Assembly (NCBI RefSeq): GCF_000715075.1
Contig: NC_134100.1
Location: 30,176,042-30,240,041, forward strand
Direction of reading: 5' to 3'
Source: Nicotiana tabacum
Taxonomy: Eukaryota > Streptophyta > Magnoliopsida > Solanales > Solanaceae
DNA length: 64,000 nucleotides
This document shows, piece by piece, positions 11,532-21,450 of the stretch; positions within the stretch are counted from its first letter, which is position 1, and each line of letters begins with the position of its first letter. The position numbers were made by a program, and so were the translations under genes. The notes under the pieces were generated by a model. The model was given only the letters and a program-made list of their open reading frames with translations. It was not told the DNA's origin and ran no database searches.

Positions 11532-14500
11532 TGTAAGCACGTGATTTTTGCCCTATGAAAGAATTACTCCCAAAAAATTCAAAATAAAACGATTTTTCCT
11601 TGGTGTGCAATTTTTGAATTTTTGTATAATTATTTGTATTTTTGTCTGTGCATGTTTATTTGTTTAAATTAATAAAAATATAAAATATGTCGCATTTTCA
11701 TTTAGTATTTATGTAAGTTTGTTTTACAAAAATGAGAAAATCATAAAAAAAATAATGTACGTTGCATTTTTAGCATTTAACGTCTAAATTGTGCGATTTT
11801 ATCGTTAATTGCTATTTAAATGTGCGATAATAGTTATTTGGAAATAATTAGTATTTTTTATAAGTTAATTTAGAATTTTAGTTTTATTAATTAGGAAGTA
11901 AAAGAAAAGAGAGCAAGAATATAAAGAAAATCGGAATTAGGCCTCTTCTTCAATTTTGAACCACATGCCCAAATATACCCAACCTTCCTCTACGACCCGG
12001 TCCATTTCAAACCGGGTCGACCCAGTCCATAACCCAAAACCTCACCCCACTCTTTCTATTTTCATTCTTGAACAAAAAAAATTGCAAAAACCCTAAAAAC
12101 AAGACCTAACCATCCGCCCCTCCCCCCTCTCTTTTCCTTCTTCCTCCCCAAGCTTCACCAAAGCCTCTCCCATGGCTGCCTTTGCCCTTCCGTCTCCTTC
12201 CCCTTCACCCCGTCACACTCACACACCCACACATCAACACATACACACACATACACAGTGCAAAACCAGTTCCACCATGAACAACCAACGTTCATGGTTG
12301 TTGCTTCCTCCTTCGTTCTTCGTCCAAACAGACCCTGCTGCTCCTCCTTCGTCCTTCGTCCAAACAAGACTCCGCTGCCACTGCTTCATCTTCTTCGTCA
12401 AGCTCGAGCTTGAGCTCGACGCTCATGGCTGGTGCTGCGTCTTCTTCTCCACCCCGTCGCACGCTGCTGCTTCTCCTCCTTCACGGCTGCGTTGATGCTT
12501 CTTCTTCTTCGTCATTGTTGCTGCTGCTCCTGCTACGTCCAGCCATGGACGAGATCCTCACTGCCATGGCTGCGTCTTCAAGCTCGAGATCTCGTCGCAC
12601 CATGGCTGATGCTCCGTCACTGCTGCTGCTCGATGCTTCTTCTTCTCAAGCTTCACGCAGCCATGGCTGCTTTGTTGCTGCTACTCGATGCTTCTTCTTC
12701 TCCAGCTTCGCACGGCCATGGTTGCTTTGTTGCTACTGCTTCAGTTCTCGTCGTCGCCAAACACCCCTCCATCGAGCTTCGTCTATTCATTAAGTTTCCG
12801 GGCAGATTCGAGTGATTTTGGTGCAATAATTGTCTCCGGACAGATTTGCTTTCATTCAAGTTCTTCATCATTTCGATCCGGTTAGTGGGTTTGAGTTTCA
12901 TTTCTGTCCGTAATTTGTTTGATATTTTTCGGATTTGAAATCAAATATGTTTGATATTAACTTCATGTTCATCGCTTTTTTTATATTTCAGTTTTGTTTT
13001 CATTCATTTTTCTTGTTTATTTTTAGGTAGAAATTGATTAGTTTAATTATAATGTTGTTAGATTTGAGTTGAAGATTCAATTAATTATTTTTCAGTTTGT
13101 TTTATTAATTTAAAATGATTTAATTTTAATATAGAAGAGTGTTAGTTTAAATCGCTTGAATCCATTGTTTGTTGTTTAATATAGATTTAATTCGTGTTCA
13201 TTTTGTTTGAAGTTCGTTTTTAATTCAGTGATTTAATGTGAAGTTATGTTTTGGTTTTTAATTTTTTGATTCAATGTATCTTTGTTATAATTTTGTTGGA
13301 TTTAATTTAAAAAGATCAATTGATTATTTGAAGTTTAGTGATTTGAATATGTTTATTTGTTTTGTTTAAACTTAATTCGAGTTTAATTCGAATTTGAATA
13401 AAACTTGCTTGTTATTGTTGTTGAATCTTTTCATTTATGTCCATACTTTGTTTGATTGTTCTTGAATCCGAAATTAGTATAAGTTTGATTTTCTTGTTTG
13501 TTGTTTATCATTTTTGATTATTTCTTCAGTTTGTTTCATGATCTTGTTTAGTTTTAATATAGAAATTGTTGGTTGTAATGTCGTTAGATTTAATTTTAAG
13601 TTCAAATGATTATTGAATTTAGAAATCTGAATATACTTGTTTGTTGTTGTTGTTGATTCTGAAAGTAGGTTTGTTTGTTGTTAAAAGTATTGTTCAATCA
13701 AAATAATTTTAGTTGTTTCTTTGTTGTTCATCATTTAGTTTGAATTTGTTGTTGAAATTTGTTTAGAAATTGGTCATATTTGTTGTATTTTGGTTGAAAT
13801 TGATTAGGTGATTGGTTATAGCTGATGGGGGTAGTTTGGTAAATTGCAGTACGTTCAGGGGTAAAATGGTAATTGCAGTAAGGTCGTAGGGGTATTTTCG
13901 GAATTAAACATTTGAACAATTGTTTAATATAATGGGGGACAAGACATAAATTAGTGGGGGAATAATGTAATTTTTTATGTTAAACATGGGGAACAAGATG
14001 TAATGGGGTGGGGTTGATATATTTGTTTAATATAGTGGGGGACAAAACATTAGGTAGTGGGATTAAAAGGGGGATGAGTGGGAAGATAGTGGGTTTTATG
14101 TTTAAAAATGCTGAAATATGGTAATAAATAGGGGACTTGATCAGATTTTTGAGGGGACAACAGAAGAAAGATAGAGAAGAAGGAGAGATAGAGAAAAGAG
14201 AGAGCTGGATATTAAAGAGAGAGAGAAAAAATTCCGAAAATATTAAGACTTCAGAAAATAAAAATAAAAACATTCTGGAAATTCAAAAGAAGAATAGTAT
14301 ACACCTGATATACAATCTAAATATTCTGATATACGGATTCAGAAATTAAGGGTTAAACACTAACTAGTCTTTCAAAATCTGAAAAGATTCCCTTTTCTTC
14401 TGTCCGTTGATTGTTGTTGGTGTTTCTGGATTTTTGTCTTGATTTTAAAATCTGTGACTAGTTTCTCGTTGCTGGTTGTTGTTGGGCTGTTGTTGCTGTG

Positions 14501-15930
14501 CTGTATTGTTACTACTGCTGCTGATTCTCATCTTCATCTTCTTGTGTTTCCAATACCAGGTACACGACTGTAATACTAGCTATTACAAGATAATAATGTG
14601 GAAGCATGAATACATATGAAGAATGGAATTTTGAAGTTTTGATTTCGCTTTTTCTTTCTTCCTTTTATTGATTGTATTTAGGCTATTTCATGTATTACTG
14701 AATAATAATTGGAATAAGAGAAAATAACATAAGTTAGTCTTTAATGAATCGGCTCGGCAAAACGGGTTAATTCGCTAGTTATGAAGGTTTTAAGATTATC
14801 AACAGTAGGTTAATCGTAAACAAGTAGCTAAATTTAGCTAAGGCATGAATTTGAACTAAATTTCGTGAATTAGGCATTAAGGCATGATTTGAGTTCAAAC
14901 AAGATTAGAAGAACGTTTAAGTTTAATAAACTTTCTAATAAGCTTTAGTAATTATGGTTAAATCTAGTTTCAAATGGTTATGAATAATTAATCTCAATAG
15001 TTTTTTTATAACAATGCGAGTTTTAATCTAGCTATATTTGATTCTTTTGAATATTAGTTGTCGAATTTTATTTTTATTTATAATTTCGAATTTTTTTTTT
15101 TGTAAAATTCCTTTTCATCAATATTTGTATTAATCTAGCAATTAGTATGTCATGCTTTCTTAAATAAAAAAAAAGGCTCGTAATTAATTAGGATTTTCTT
15201 TCTTTATTTTAGAGACTAATTTTAATAGAAAAATGTAGTCGCTTCAGGATTTGTCCATTTAAAATAAATGAGATGAGCCTCGCCTAGTAAAATGTATAGA
15301 TTGCGGGGCCCTAACAAATGTATGCATTAATTACTTAGAACATCGGAGTTGGCCGTCTAGAGAAATTTTACGGCCTTTCCCAAAACAACAATATGCTAGT
15401 CGTTCTAGGCATGTCTTTAACAAATTATTTTCTTAAATATGGGTGTGCATTTATGTAACCCAAATCCAAATCTCAACGGAGTCGAAATGTGTCGATAACC
15501 ATGGGTGCATTGGTTGCGACGTGGTCTGAAATACGTTTTCACAATGTTGCAATTCTCCGTAAAATAATAACAATAATAATAATAATGAAAGTGGTAAAGA
15601 GTTAAAATCTGCACATAAGCTCATAATTGTATAAAAAATCAGATAAACAAGCCGAATATGACAGTTGAGCGATTGTGCTAGAACCACGGAACTCGGGAAT
15701 GCCTAACACCTTCTCCCGGGTTAACAGAATTCCTTATCCAGATTTCTGGTTCGCGGACTGTAATACAAAGTCATTCTTTTCCTCGATCCGGGATTAAATT
15801 GGTGACTTGGGACACCCTAAATCTCCCAAGTGGCAACTCTGAAATAAATAAACAAATCCCGTTTCGATTGTCCTTTAATTGGAAAAACTCCTTCACCCCT
15901 CGCGGGGGCAGAAAAAGGAGGTGTTTTTTT
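11532..15930 (+). repeat. 5' LTR of the Ogre-like element (4.4 kb)
   Basis: It starts TGTAAGCACG. The 3' boundary comes from the copy at 20915-21209, which ends GTGTGACA; here the corresponding bases are GTGTTTTTTT, so the terminal CA is mutated. The last about 295 bases (from about 15632) match 20915-21209 closely. The block 12170-12790 contains imperfect repeats of GCTGCTGCTTCTTCTTC and CCATGGCTGC that keep several frames open at once. These Ser/Leu-rich frames overlap each other and I do not regard them as genes. Polypurine and T-rich stretches fill the remainder. Confidence 0.8.
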
Positions 15931-15932
15931 GC

Positions 15933-15951
15933 TCTAGCGACTCTGCTGGGG
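15933..15951 (+). other. Primer-binding site of the Ogre-like element
   Basis: TCTAGCGACTCTGCTGGGG lies 2-3 bases after the LTR. The inverted copy at 20757-20777 has the cleaner form TCTGGCGACTCTGCTGGGG. This matches the tRNA-complementary PBS that I associate with Ogre-type elements (a tRNA-Arg primer), from memory. Confidence 0.7.
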
Positions 15952-16499
15952 AATTTTTCCCAGAACCACTGGTTCAGGGTTAGAAATTCGAGCTTAGATA
16001 AATTGTTATATTTGGTTCTATCTGATTTTGTTACATGGTTGGGCTCAATGTGCTAAATGATGCTTTTACCGCTTTGATATTATCTGAACTATATATAAAC
16101 TGTGCCGAAACCTTTCTCTTCTTACCTCCGGGGATGTGCTTACTGGTTGAGACTCCCTATTCTGTTAGTGTCATACCTTGAAATAAAAGAGGCTCGGAAA
16201 GTTTCTAAGCCGGCTGGCCTTTTGGTTCCCGGAAAGGAGCTCCTTCCTCAACTCGAGTTGTCCGCTCGGGTACACTGTCTAGAACACTGACCCAGGTTTT
16301 GAACATAGAATAACGTGACTTCATGCCGGATCCCTAGTAGGAACGCTTATTTGCATCACGTTGCATTTGACTTAGGGGACTCAACACAGGGGTGGTCCGT
16401 CTAGGACTAGCAACCTGATATGAAAAGACTATCCTGATGCATCCTATTTGTTTTCCGTGCATTTATTTGTCTCGCGCCCGCATGCAGACCGGTTTTTGA

Positions 16500-16915
16500 A
16501 TATTAGGAATATTGTGAAATTGAAAAAAAAAAAAAAAAAAAGAAATAGCGGTTAGGGAGTTAATTGTTTATTTTTGAAAAACCCAATGCCCAAATACCGT
16601 CGAACTTTGCCGAAATTTTGAGAAAATAAAAAAAAATGTTGTATTAATTTGTTTTACTAAAAGCAAAGGAAAAATAAAATAAAAAAAGTCGTTGTTCTGT
16701 CTTGTTTTCAAAAAATAGAAAAGGAAAATAGTTTGTCTTGCCATGGAAAATGAAAATGAAAAAAAAGGGTCTTATTTTTAAAATAGTTTTTTTTTTTTTT
16801 TTTATGAAAATGCCTAAAATCGAAAAGTAAAAGAGTCGTGCTTTGAAAGTGGTTTTGATATTTGCTGCCAAAAATGAATGAAAAAAAAAGTTTAAAATAG
16901 TTTAGCTAATTGCCC
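16500..16915 (+). other. Leader of the Ogre-like element, A/T homopolymer-rich
   Basis: Non-coding leader with an A run near 16522-16540 and a T run near 16788-16803. No conserved frame is seen. Confidence 0.5.
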
Positions 16916-16960
16916 GAATTACGCGGGTCTGATTCTCACCGGATGTGAGATACGTAGGCA
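16916..16960 (+). other. Hairpin motif copy 1 (Ogre leader)
   Basis: The outer stem TTACG (16919-16923) pairs with CGTAG (16953-16957). The inner stem TCTCAC (16934-16939) pairs with GTGAGA (16945-16950) around a 5-base loop. It is followed by the invariant GGCA. Three more copies with the same layout lie at 17365, 18364 and 20414. Confidence 0.7.
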
Positions 16961-17364
16961 AACCTCTTCGGTTCCGGCCCACCATATTCCAAAAATCAAA
17001 AAAAAAAAAATTTGATTACTCAGTCTTTTAGACCTCAAATAAAAAAAAATAATACAAAAATATTTCTTTTTAATCTCTCTCAAAATTCAAAATATTTGTT
17101 TAAAAGTTCAAAAGAAAATTCAAAATTCATTCTTTTCTTTTGTTGTATTTCTTTCAGAAATCCACAGTAATAGTCCAAAAATATTTCCTTTATTCTTTAG
17201 AAGATTTTTTGAACTTTCCAAAAAAAAAGGGAAAAGAAGTTAAAAAATATATATATTTTTTTTATATATAACAAAAATCAAAATCCAGAAATATTTTCTC
17301 TTTTCTTTGTAAGTATTGTTATTCGAAAAAAAGAGTTAGCTTATTTGCTTTATTTCTGAGGCCT

Positions 17365-17409
17365 GAACTACGCTGGTTTGATTCTCACCGGATGTGAGAT
17401 ACGTAGGCA
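17365..17409 (+). other. Hairpin motif copy 2 (Ogre leader)
   Basis: The outer stem CTACG (17368-17372) pairs with CGTAG (17402-17406). The inner stem TCTCAC (17383-17388) pairs with GTGAGA (17394-17399). The spacing is identical to copy 1. Confidence 0.7.
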
Positions 17410-17479
17410 ACCCTAATCGGGTCCAACTTCCCTTTTGCTAAAATAGCCGGAAAAAAAAATGTCAAATCTTAATTTCATC

Positions 17480-17922
17480 ATAAAGAAGTTAGGTGACGCT
17501 GTTTTGTCAAAACATAGCCGAATGTTCCCGAAAGGAACGCCGGAAGGCTGACTTTGCATAAACAGCCACCTTTGGGTCATTTTTTTTAGATTTGGTCCAG
17601 TTGACCCTCACAACCTTAAAAATCTTCGTCCTAGAGGCGCTGAAAGGTCGTGTTTGCAATACCGAGTCTTTTATTCTAATTTGAAAAAAAAATAAGAAAA
17701 GAGTCATAAAAAAGTTGGGTCACGCCGTTTTGTCAAAAATAGCCGAATTTTCTCGAAAGAGACGCCGGAAGGCTGATTTTGCGTAAACGACCATCTTTGG
17801 TCATTCTTTTGGGTTGCGACCAGTTATCCCGCACAACCTTAAAATCTTCGTCTCCGAAGTGCTGAAAGGTCGTGTTTGCAAAACCATGTCTTTTATTATT
17901 TGAAAAAAAATAAGAAAATAGT
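17480..17922 (+). repeat. Tandem repeat, two ~220-bp units (with a third decayed unit)
   Basis: Units 17480-17703 and 17704-17922 share, in order, GTTTTGTCAAAA.ATAGCCGAA, CGCCGGAAGGCTGA, CACAACCTTAAAA, AATCTTCGTC and GCTGAAAGGTCGTGTTTGCA. A weaker third unit (about 17923-18150) keeps TTTTCGTAAA, GTGAAAGGTTGTA and a CACATTTGCAAAA phrase. No frame stays open through the units, so the repeat is non-coding leader DNA. Confidence 0.85.
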
Positions 17923-18363
17923 CAGTGGTCAAGTGAATACCGTTTGGTTTTTAGTTAAAATAAGCCGGCCCGGCTTCGGTGATGTCTTAAACTGTTCTTG
18001 CCGAGATAGCCTTAGAGTATCTTTCGGTTGTCGAAGGGCTATTTTCGTAAAAGAACGAACAAGTTTGTGAAAGGTTGTAAAATAATCCTTCCCGACCTCA
18101 AAATTCATATGAAATTTGGAAGGGGCCACATTTGCAAAAAATAACCGTTTGGTTGCATTTGTCAAAAGGGGAAAGGAACTGGCCGTTTGTTTTTGAGTTT
18201 GTAATTCTTTGATTAGAGTATGCGAGTTATTTGATTTTCGAGGCCGTTTGTTGTCTTTTGTCAAAGTCTGTTAGTATGGTCAGTTTTTAAACTTTTGTAA
18301 TCAAGTTGGTTTTAATATGAAAATTGAAAATTCAAAAAAAAAATGTTTTATTTTTATTGGTCC

Positions 18364-18408
18364 GAACTACGCAAGGTCTGATTCATGCGGGGTCATGATA
18401 TGTAGGCA
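18364..18408 (+). other. Hairpin motif copy 3 (Ogre leader)
   Basis: The outer stem CTACG (18367-18371) pairs with TGTAG (18401-18405), with one G-T wobble. The inner stem has changed sequence but still pairs: TCATG (18383-18387) with CATGA (18394-18398). The flanking GAACTACG and TGTAGGCA are kept. Confidence 0.7.
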
Positions 18409-18703
18409 ATCTCCATAAGATTCGACCACAAAAAAAAAGGAATAATAATAAAATAAAAAAAGAATAATAAAGGAAAGTGTAGGATATTTTCAAAGGGGCA
18501 CAATTACAAGAAGCCGGAACGACGCACGTAACTGAAGTGAATGCGTGATAGAACAGTCTAACTGCTTAGGGGCACTGTATCTCTGATATGATTATCTGTC
18601 AAATGCCCTAACACTAACGTGATGGCTTCACTTTGCTGTTGTTCATATATAGAAAAGTGGTTGGTTGTGGTAACTCCTCCCTGCAAAGCAAAGTCAAAGG
18701 ACA

Positions 18704-19504
18704 ATGACTCAGAACCGCAGAACCGAGTGGGTCGGTACTGATGACCGACAACAACTGGTCGAACGGAACAACGGGTTGGTAGAAGAAGTGAAAATGCTGA
18801 GACAGCATGTGGCAGACATGTATCAGGCATGGATGACTGGGAAAGCACCACCCCCTCCACCGCCAAGCCTCTTGAACTCTGTCATTACCCAAGCACCCAA
18901 CACCATAACGGAAGATCCCCCATACTCTCCATCCTAACCCACTTATGACAGCTTTCCCAGCTACCCGAGTAGCTCCATCACTCGTCAACGCTACTCCCCT
19001 CCCCAACGCTACTTCTCTCCACGAGACTCCCAAAGACATGCTTCACTTTCCAAATACCCAGCTCCACAGAAGGCCTATCCACCCTCACAAACCTACCGGA
19101 AGCCCCCTGGATCAGGTTTCCGGCCCAATCAAGCATTTAGGAACGAGAGGTTGCTGAAACGAGGAAAGACTCTCACCCCTATCGGAGTATCTTATGCAAG
19201 TCTGTTTGAAAGGCTAAGGCATGCTGGCTTGATTGAGCCGCTCCCCGCATATACTCCAGATCCACATGCAAGAAACTTTGATCCGGCAGCACGATGCGCA
19301 TACCACTCCAATGTCAGAGGGCACAACATTGAGAGCTGTCGTAATCTGAAAAGGGAAGTAGAAAAAATGATCCAAAAAGGGCGGATTGTGATCAATAACA
19401 GTGACATGGAGCACTCGAACCCTATCGAGATCTTGTTGACTGAGGGTGATGATGTTGAAGCTGGTAATGGTCTTGGCAGTATTGGTGCAAAGCTCCGTGG
19501 CTAA
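18704..19504 (+). pseudogene. gag: Truncated gag of the Ogre-like element, one in-frame stop
   Basis: A single frame runs from ATG 18704 to TAA 19502-19504 and is interrupted once by TAA at 18935, a likely C-to-T change of CAA. It would give about 266 residues. The N-terminal segment (about 20-50) is a short coiled coil (ERNNGLVEEVKMLRQHVADM). A Pro/Ser/Tyr-rich linker follows. The C-terminal part holds a Cys/His knuckle-like block at about residues 190-215, with the order CAYH, GH, C, followed by LKREVEKMIQKG, typical of Tat/Ogre gag. I do not see the capsid core expected between linker and knuckle, and gag of this group is usually longer, so an internal deletion is inferred. No pol follows. 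Confidence 0.75.
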
Positions 19505-20413
19505 GATGCCAGGTTTGATAATTGGGAGGGCGCTTCATTCCTTGGTTAGCAAGAGAGAAGCTTTTGATGGTTTATTTTGTTGTCATTTCTGTTCTCCGGA
19601 TTATTAGGGTTGTAATTCGGATATTGTCTTGCGTCAAACTTTCTTATCTTTACATTTTGTCATAGCGGTTTGTTTAAGTTTTGTCCAGGCTGTTTTAGGA
19701 TTTTATTCTGGTTTGTTTCATTCGTTTTGTTATTCAAACCATTTCACCGGTAATCTAATGCAAAATCCGGTCTTTTATTATTTCCAGTCATCTTTTTGTT
19801 TGGTCCTTTTATCATTTTTGTTCAGCGCCGATTTTGGTGACATGACATGCGCACACAGTTTGGGCCTGATCTGAAAAGATAATCATAAAACCATTGGGAG
19901 GTGATCGGAACATTTAAAAGGAATAAAGACGGTTTGAGATTATTCGGAGCTCGAGTCATGTGGAACTGGTGCAAATAAAACATAAAGAAAACCATAAAAT
20001 CAAGTGAGAGTATTGCCCAACGGTGCTTTAAAAATGACAAAAGAAAAAGGCAAATGTATGCATATGGTTATCATGTCCGGCATAATTAGAAGATATGACG
20101 AATATTTAATGGTGTTGTTTGTGCTTGGCGTGTTTTGAAGATTGGAATGACGAAGACATTTTATTCTGCTATCTAAACACTTTCTCCTTCGTTAACCCTT
20201 TGAGCCTTATTTGTTTTCTTTCATACACCTCTTTCGGAATCAGTAGCAAAGAGTAGAAACACAAACATAAAAAGATAAGAAAGAAAAAGAAAAAGAAAAA
20301 CACAAAAAGAAAGAAAAAAAATCAACAAAACGACAAAAGAAAATGAAAAAAAAAAAGAAAAGAAAAATGATAACAAAAAACAAAAGAAAGTCAGAAGAAA
20401 ACGGAGGAATTGG
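19505..20413 (+). other. Untranslated interior downstream of gag in the Ogre-like element
   Basis: No frame resembling protease, RT, RNase H or integrase is present where pol should be. The segment 20260-20400 is a purine-rich tract dominated by GAAAAAGAAAAA-like runs, which may correspond to the polypurine region. Confidence 0.55.
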
Positions 20414-20454
20414 GAACTATGTTCGACCTGATTCCTCAAAGAGGATACGTAGGC
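20414..20454 (+). other. Hairpin motif copy 4 (downstream of gag)
   Basis: The outer stem CTATG (20417-20421) pairs with CGTAG (20448-20452), with a wobble. The inner stem is TCCTC (20433-20437) with GAGGA (20441-20445) around a 3-base loop. The inner stem sequence differs completely from copies 1-3, yet it still pairs. Confidence 0.65.
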
Positions 20455-20486
20455 GCCTCACGGCTCGGTGATGGTGTAATAAAAAT

Positions 20487-20914
20487 TAAAAAAAATAAAT
20501 AAATAATCCCCAAGCAAAGAAATTGGGGCAAGGGTTGCGCTTGTTGTAAACAAATATGGTTCCGAAGGTTGTAATTTTGAACCTCAAATTGATTTGTTTT
20601 TGAGCCTTTAATACCCTTTTCTTTCTAGCCTGTCCAAAAACCCACATTACGGTCCAAAGAAAGACCTTCTGATCAGTCTTCAAAAGATGCCAAGTCAGAC
20701 AAATGAGTGTCTTACCGATGAACATAACACTCTGATCCACAGCAGAAAGGACTCTAGTCCCCAGCAGAGTCGCCAGAGCTGTCACACCTCCTTTTTCCGT
20801 CCCCGCGAGGGATGAAGGAGTTTTTCCAATTAAAGGACAATCGAAACGGGATTTATTTGTTTATTTCAGAGTCGCCACTTGGGAGATTTAGGGTGTCCCA
20901 AGTCACCAATTTTA
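20487..20914 (-). mobile_element. Inverted LTR end + PBS + leader fragment inside the Ogre-like element
   Basis: On the minus strand, 20914 to about 20778 reads as the last about 135 bases of the same LTR (GGTGACTTGGGACACCC to GGAGGTGTGACA). Next come a clean PBS (20757-20777) and then leader-like DNA down to about 20487 that differs from the leader at 15952. It abuts a forward copy of the LTR end at 20915, giving a large palindrome. It may come from a related subfamily or from a reverse-transcription error. Confidence 0.75.
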
Positions 20915-21209
20915 TAAAATCAGATAAATAAGCCGAATATGACAGTTGAGCGACCGTGCTAGAACCACGGAACTCGGGAATGCCTAACACCTTCTCCCGG
21001 GTTAACAGAATTCCTTATCCGGATTTCTGGTTCGCGGACTGTAATATGGAGTCATTCTTTTCCTCGATTCGGGATTAAATTGGTGACTTGGGACACCCTA
21101 AATCTCCCAAGTGGCGACTCTGAAATAAACAAACAAATCTCGTTTCGATTGTCCTTTAATTGGAAAAAACTTCTTCACCCCTCGCGGGGACGGAAAAAAG
21201 AGTGTGACA
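20915..21209 (+). repeat. 3' LTR remnant of the Ogre-like element
   Basis: These are only the final about 295 bases of the 4.4-kb LTR. They match 15632-15928 and end in GTGTGACA at 21209 directly before the TSD. The upstream about 4.1 kb of the LTR is absent. Confidence 0.85.
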
Positions 21210-21450
21210 CGGACTCTTGTAGACCCTTCTTTCTAGACTAGCTGTATAGATGCTCATGAGCTCAGTGACACCCTGATTTGGGAGTTATGTTTCCGCACTT
21301 GTGTTTGGTTACTCCATTTTTATGAAAACTCCGGTTATTTTAAATTTCTTAATTCATTTTCTGTTAAATATTGGAAATATTTTGGAAATGTCGGCTTGCT
21401 TAATACCACGATGGGTGCCATCACGACGGATTAGGATTTTGGTCGTGACA
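21210..21450 (+). mobile_element. Right piece of the split LTR
   Basis: It continues the LTR interrupted at 11531 (GGACTCTTGTAGACCC..GTGACACCCTGATTT, compare 7864-7885) and ends with CACGATGGGTGCCATCACGA and GGTCGTGACA at 21450, like the solo LTR end at 8063. No PBS follows. Confidence 0.75.

Larger units (their letters stand above)
11532..21209 (+). mobile_element. Ogre/Tat-like LTR retrotransposon, internally deleted, TSD CGGAC
   Basis: The element begins TGTAAGCACG at 11532 and ends GTGTGACA at 21209. CGGAC is duplicated at 11527-11531 and 21210-21214, a perfect 5-bp target duplication. Order: a 4.4-kb 5' LTR, a tRNA-type PBS (15933), a long leader with tandem repeats and hairpins, a gag-like frame (18704-19504), 3' untranslated DNA, an inverted LTR end (20487-20914), and the last about 295 bases of a 3' LTR. 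No protease, reverse transcriptase, RNase H or integrase is present, so it depended on relatives for mobility. Very long LTRs and this PBS form are typical of Ogre-type Tat elements. Confidence 0.82.

Noticed and set aside
12155..12901. Several overlapping Ser/Leu-rich frames on both strands in the Ogre-like 5' LTR
   Set aside because: They come from imperfect CTGCTTCTTC repeats that remove stops in all frames. They lie inside an LTR, overlap each other, and show no domain.
18558..19039. Two minus-strand frames opposite the gag-like frame
   Set aside because: Shadows of the sense gag frame; the sense strand has the knuckle motif and context.
20486..20785. 99-codon minus-strand frame
   Set aside because: It lies in inverted PBS/leader DNA of the Ogre-like element and starts at the PBS; no protein signature.
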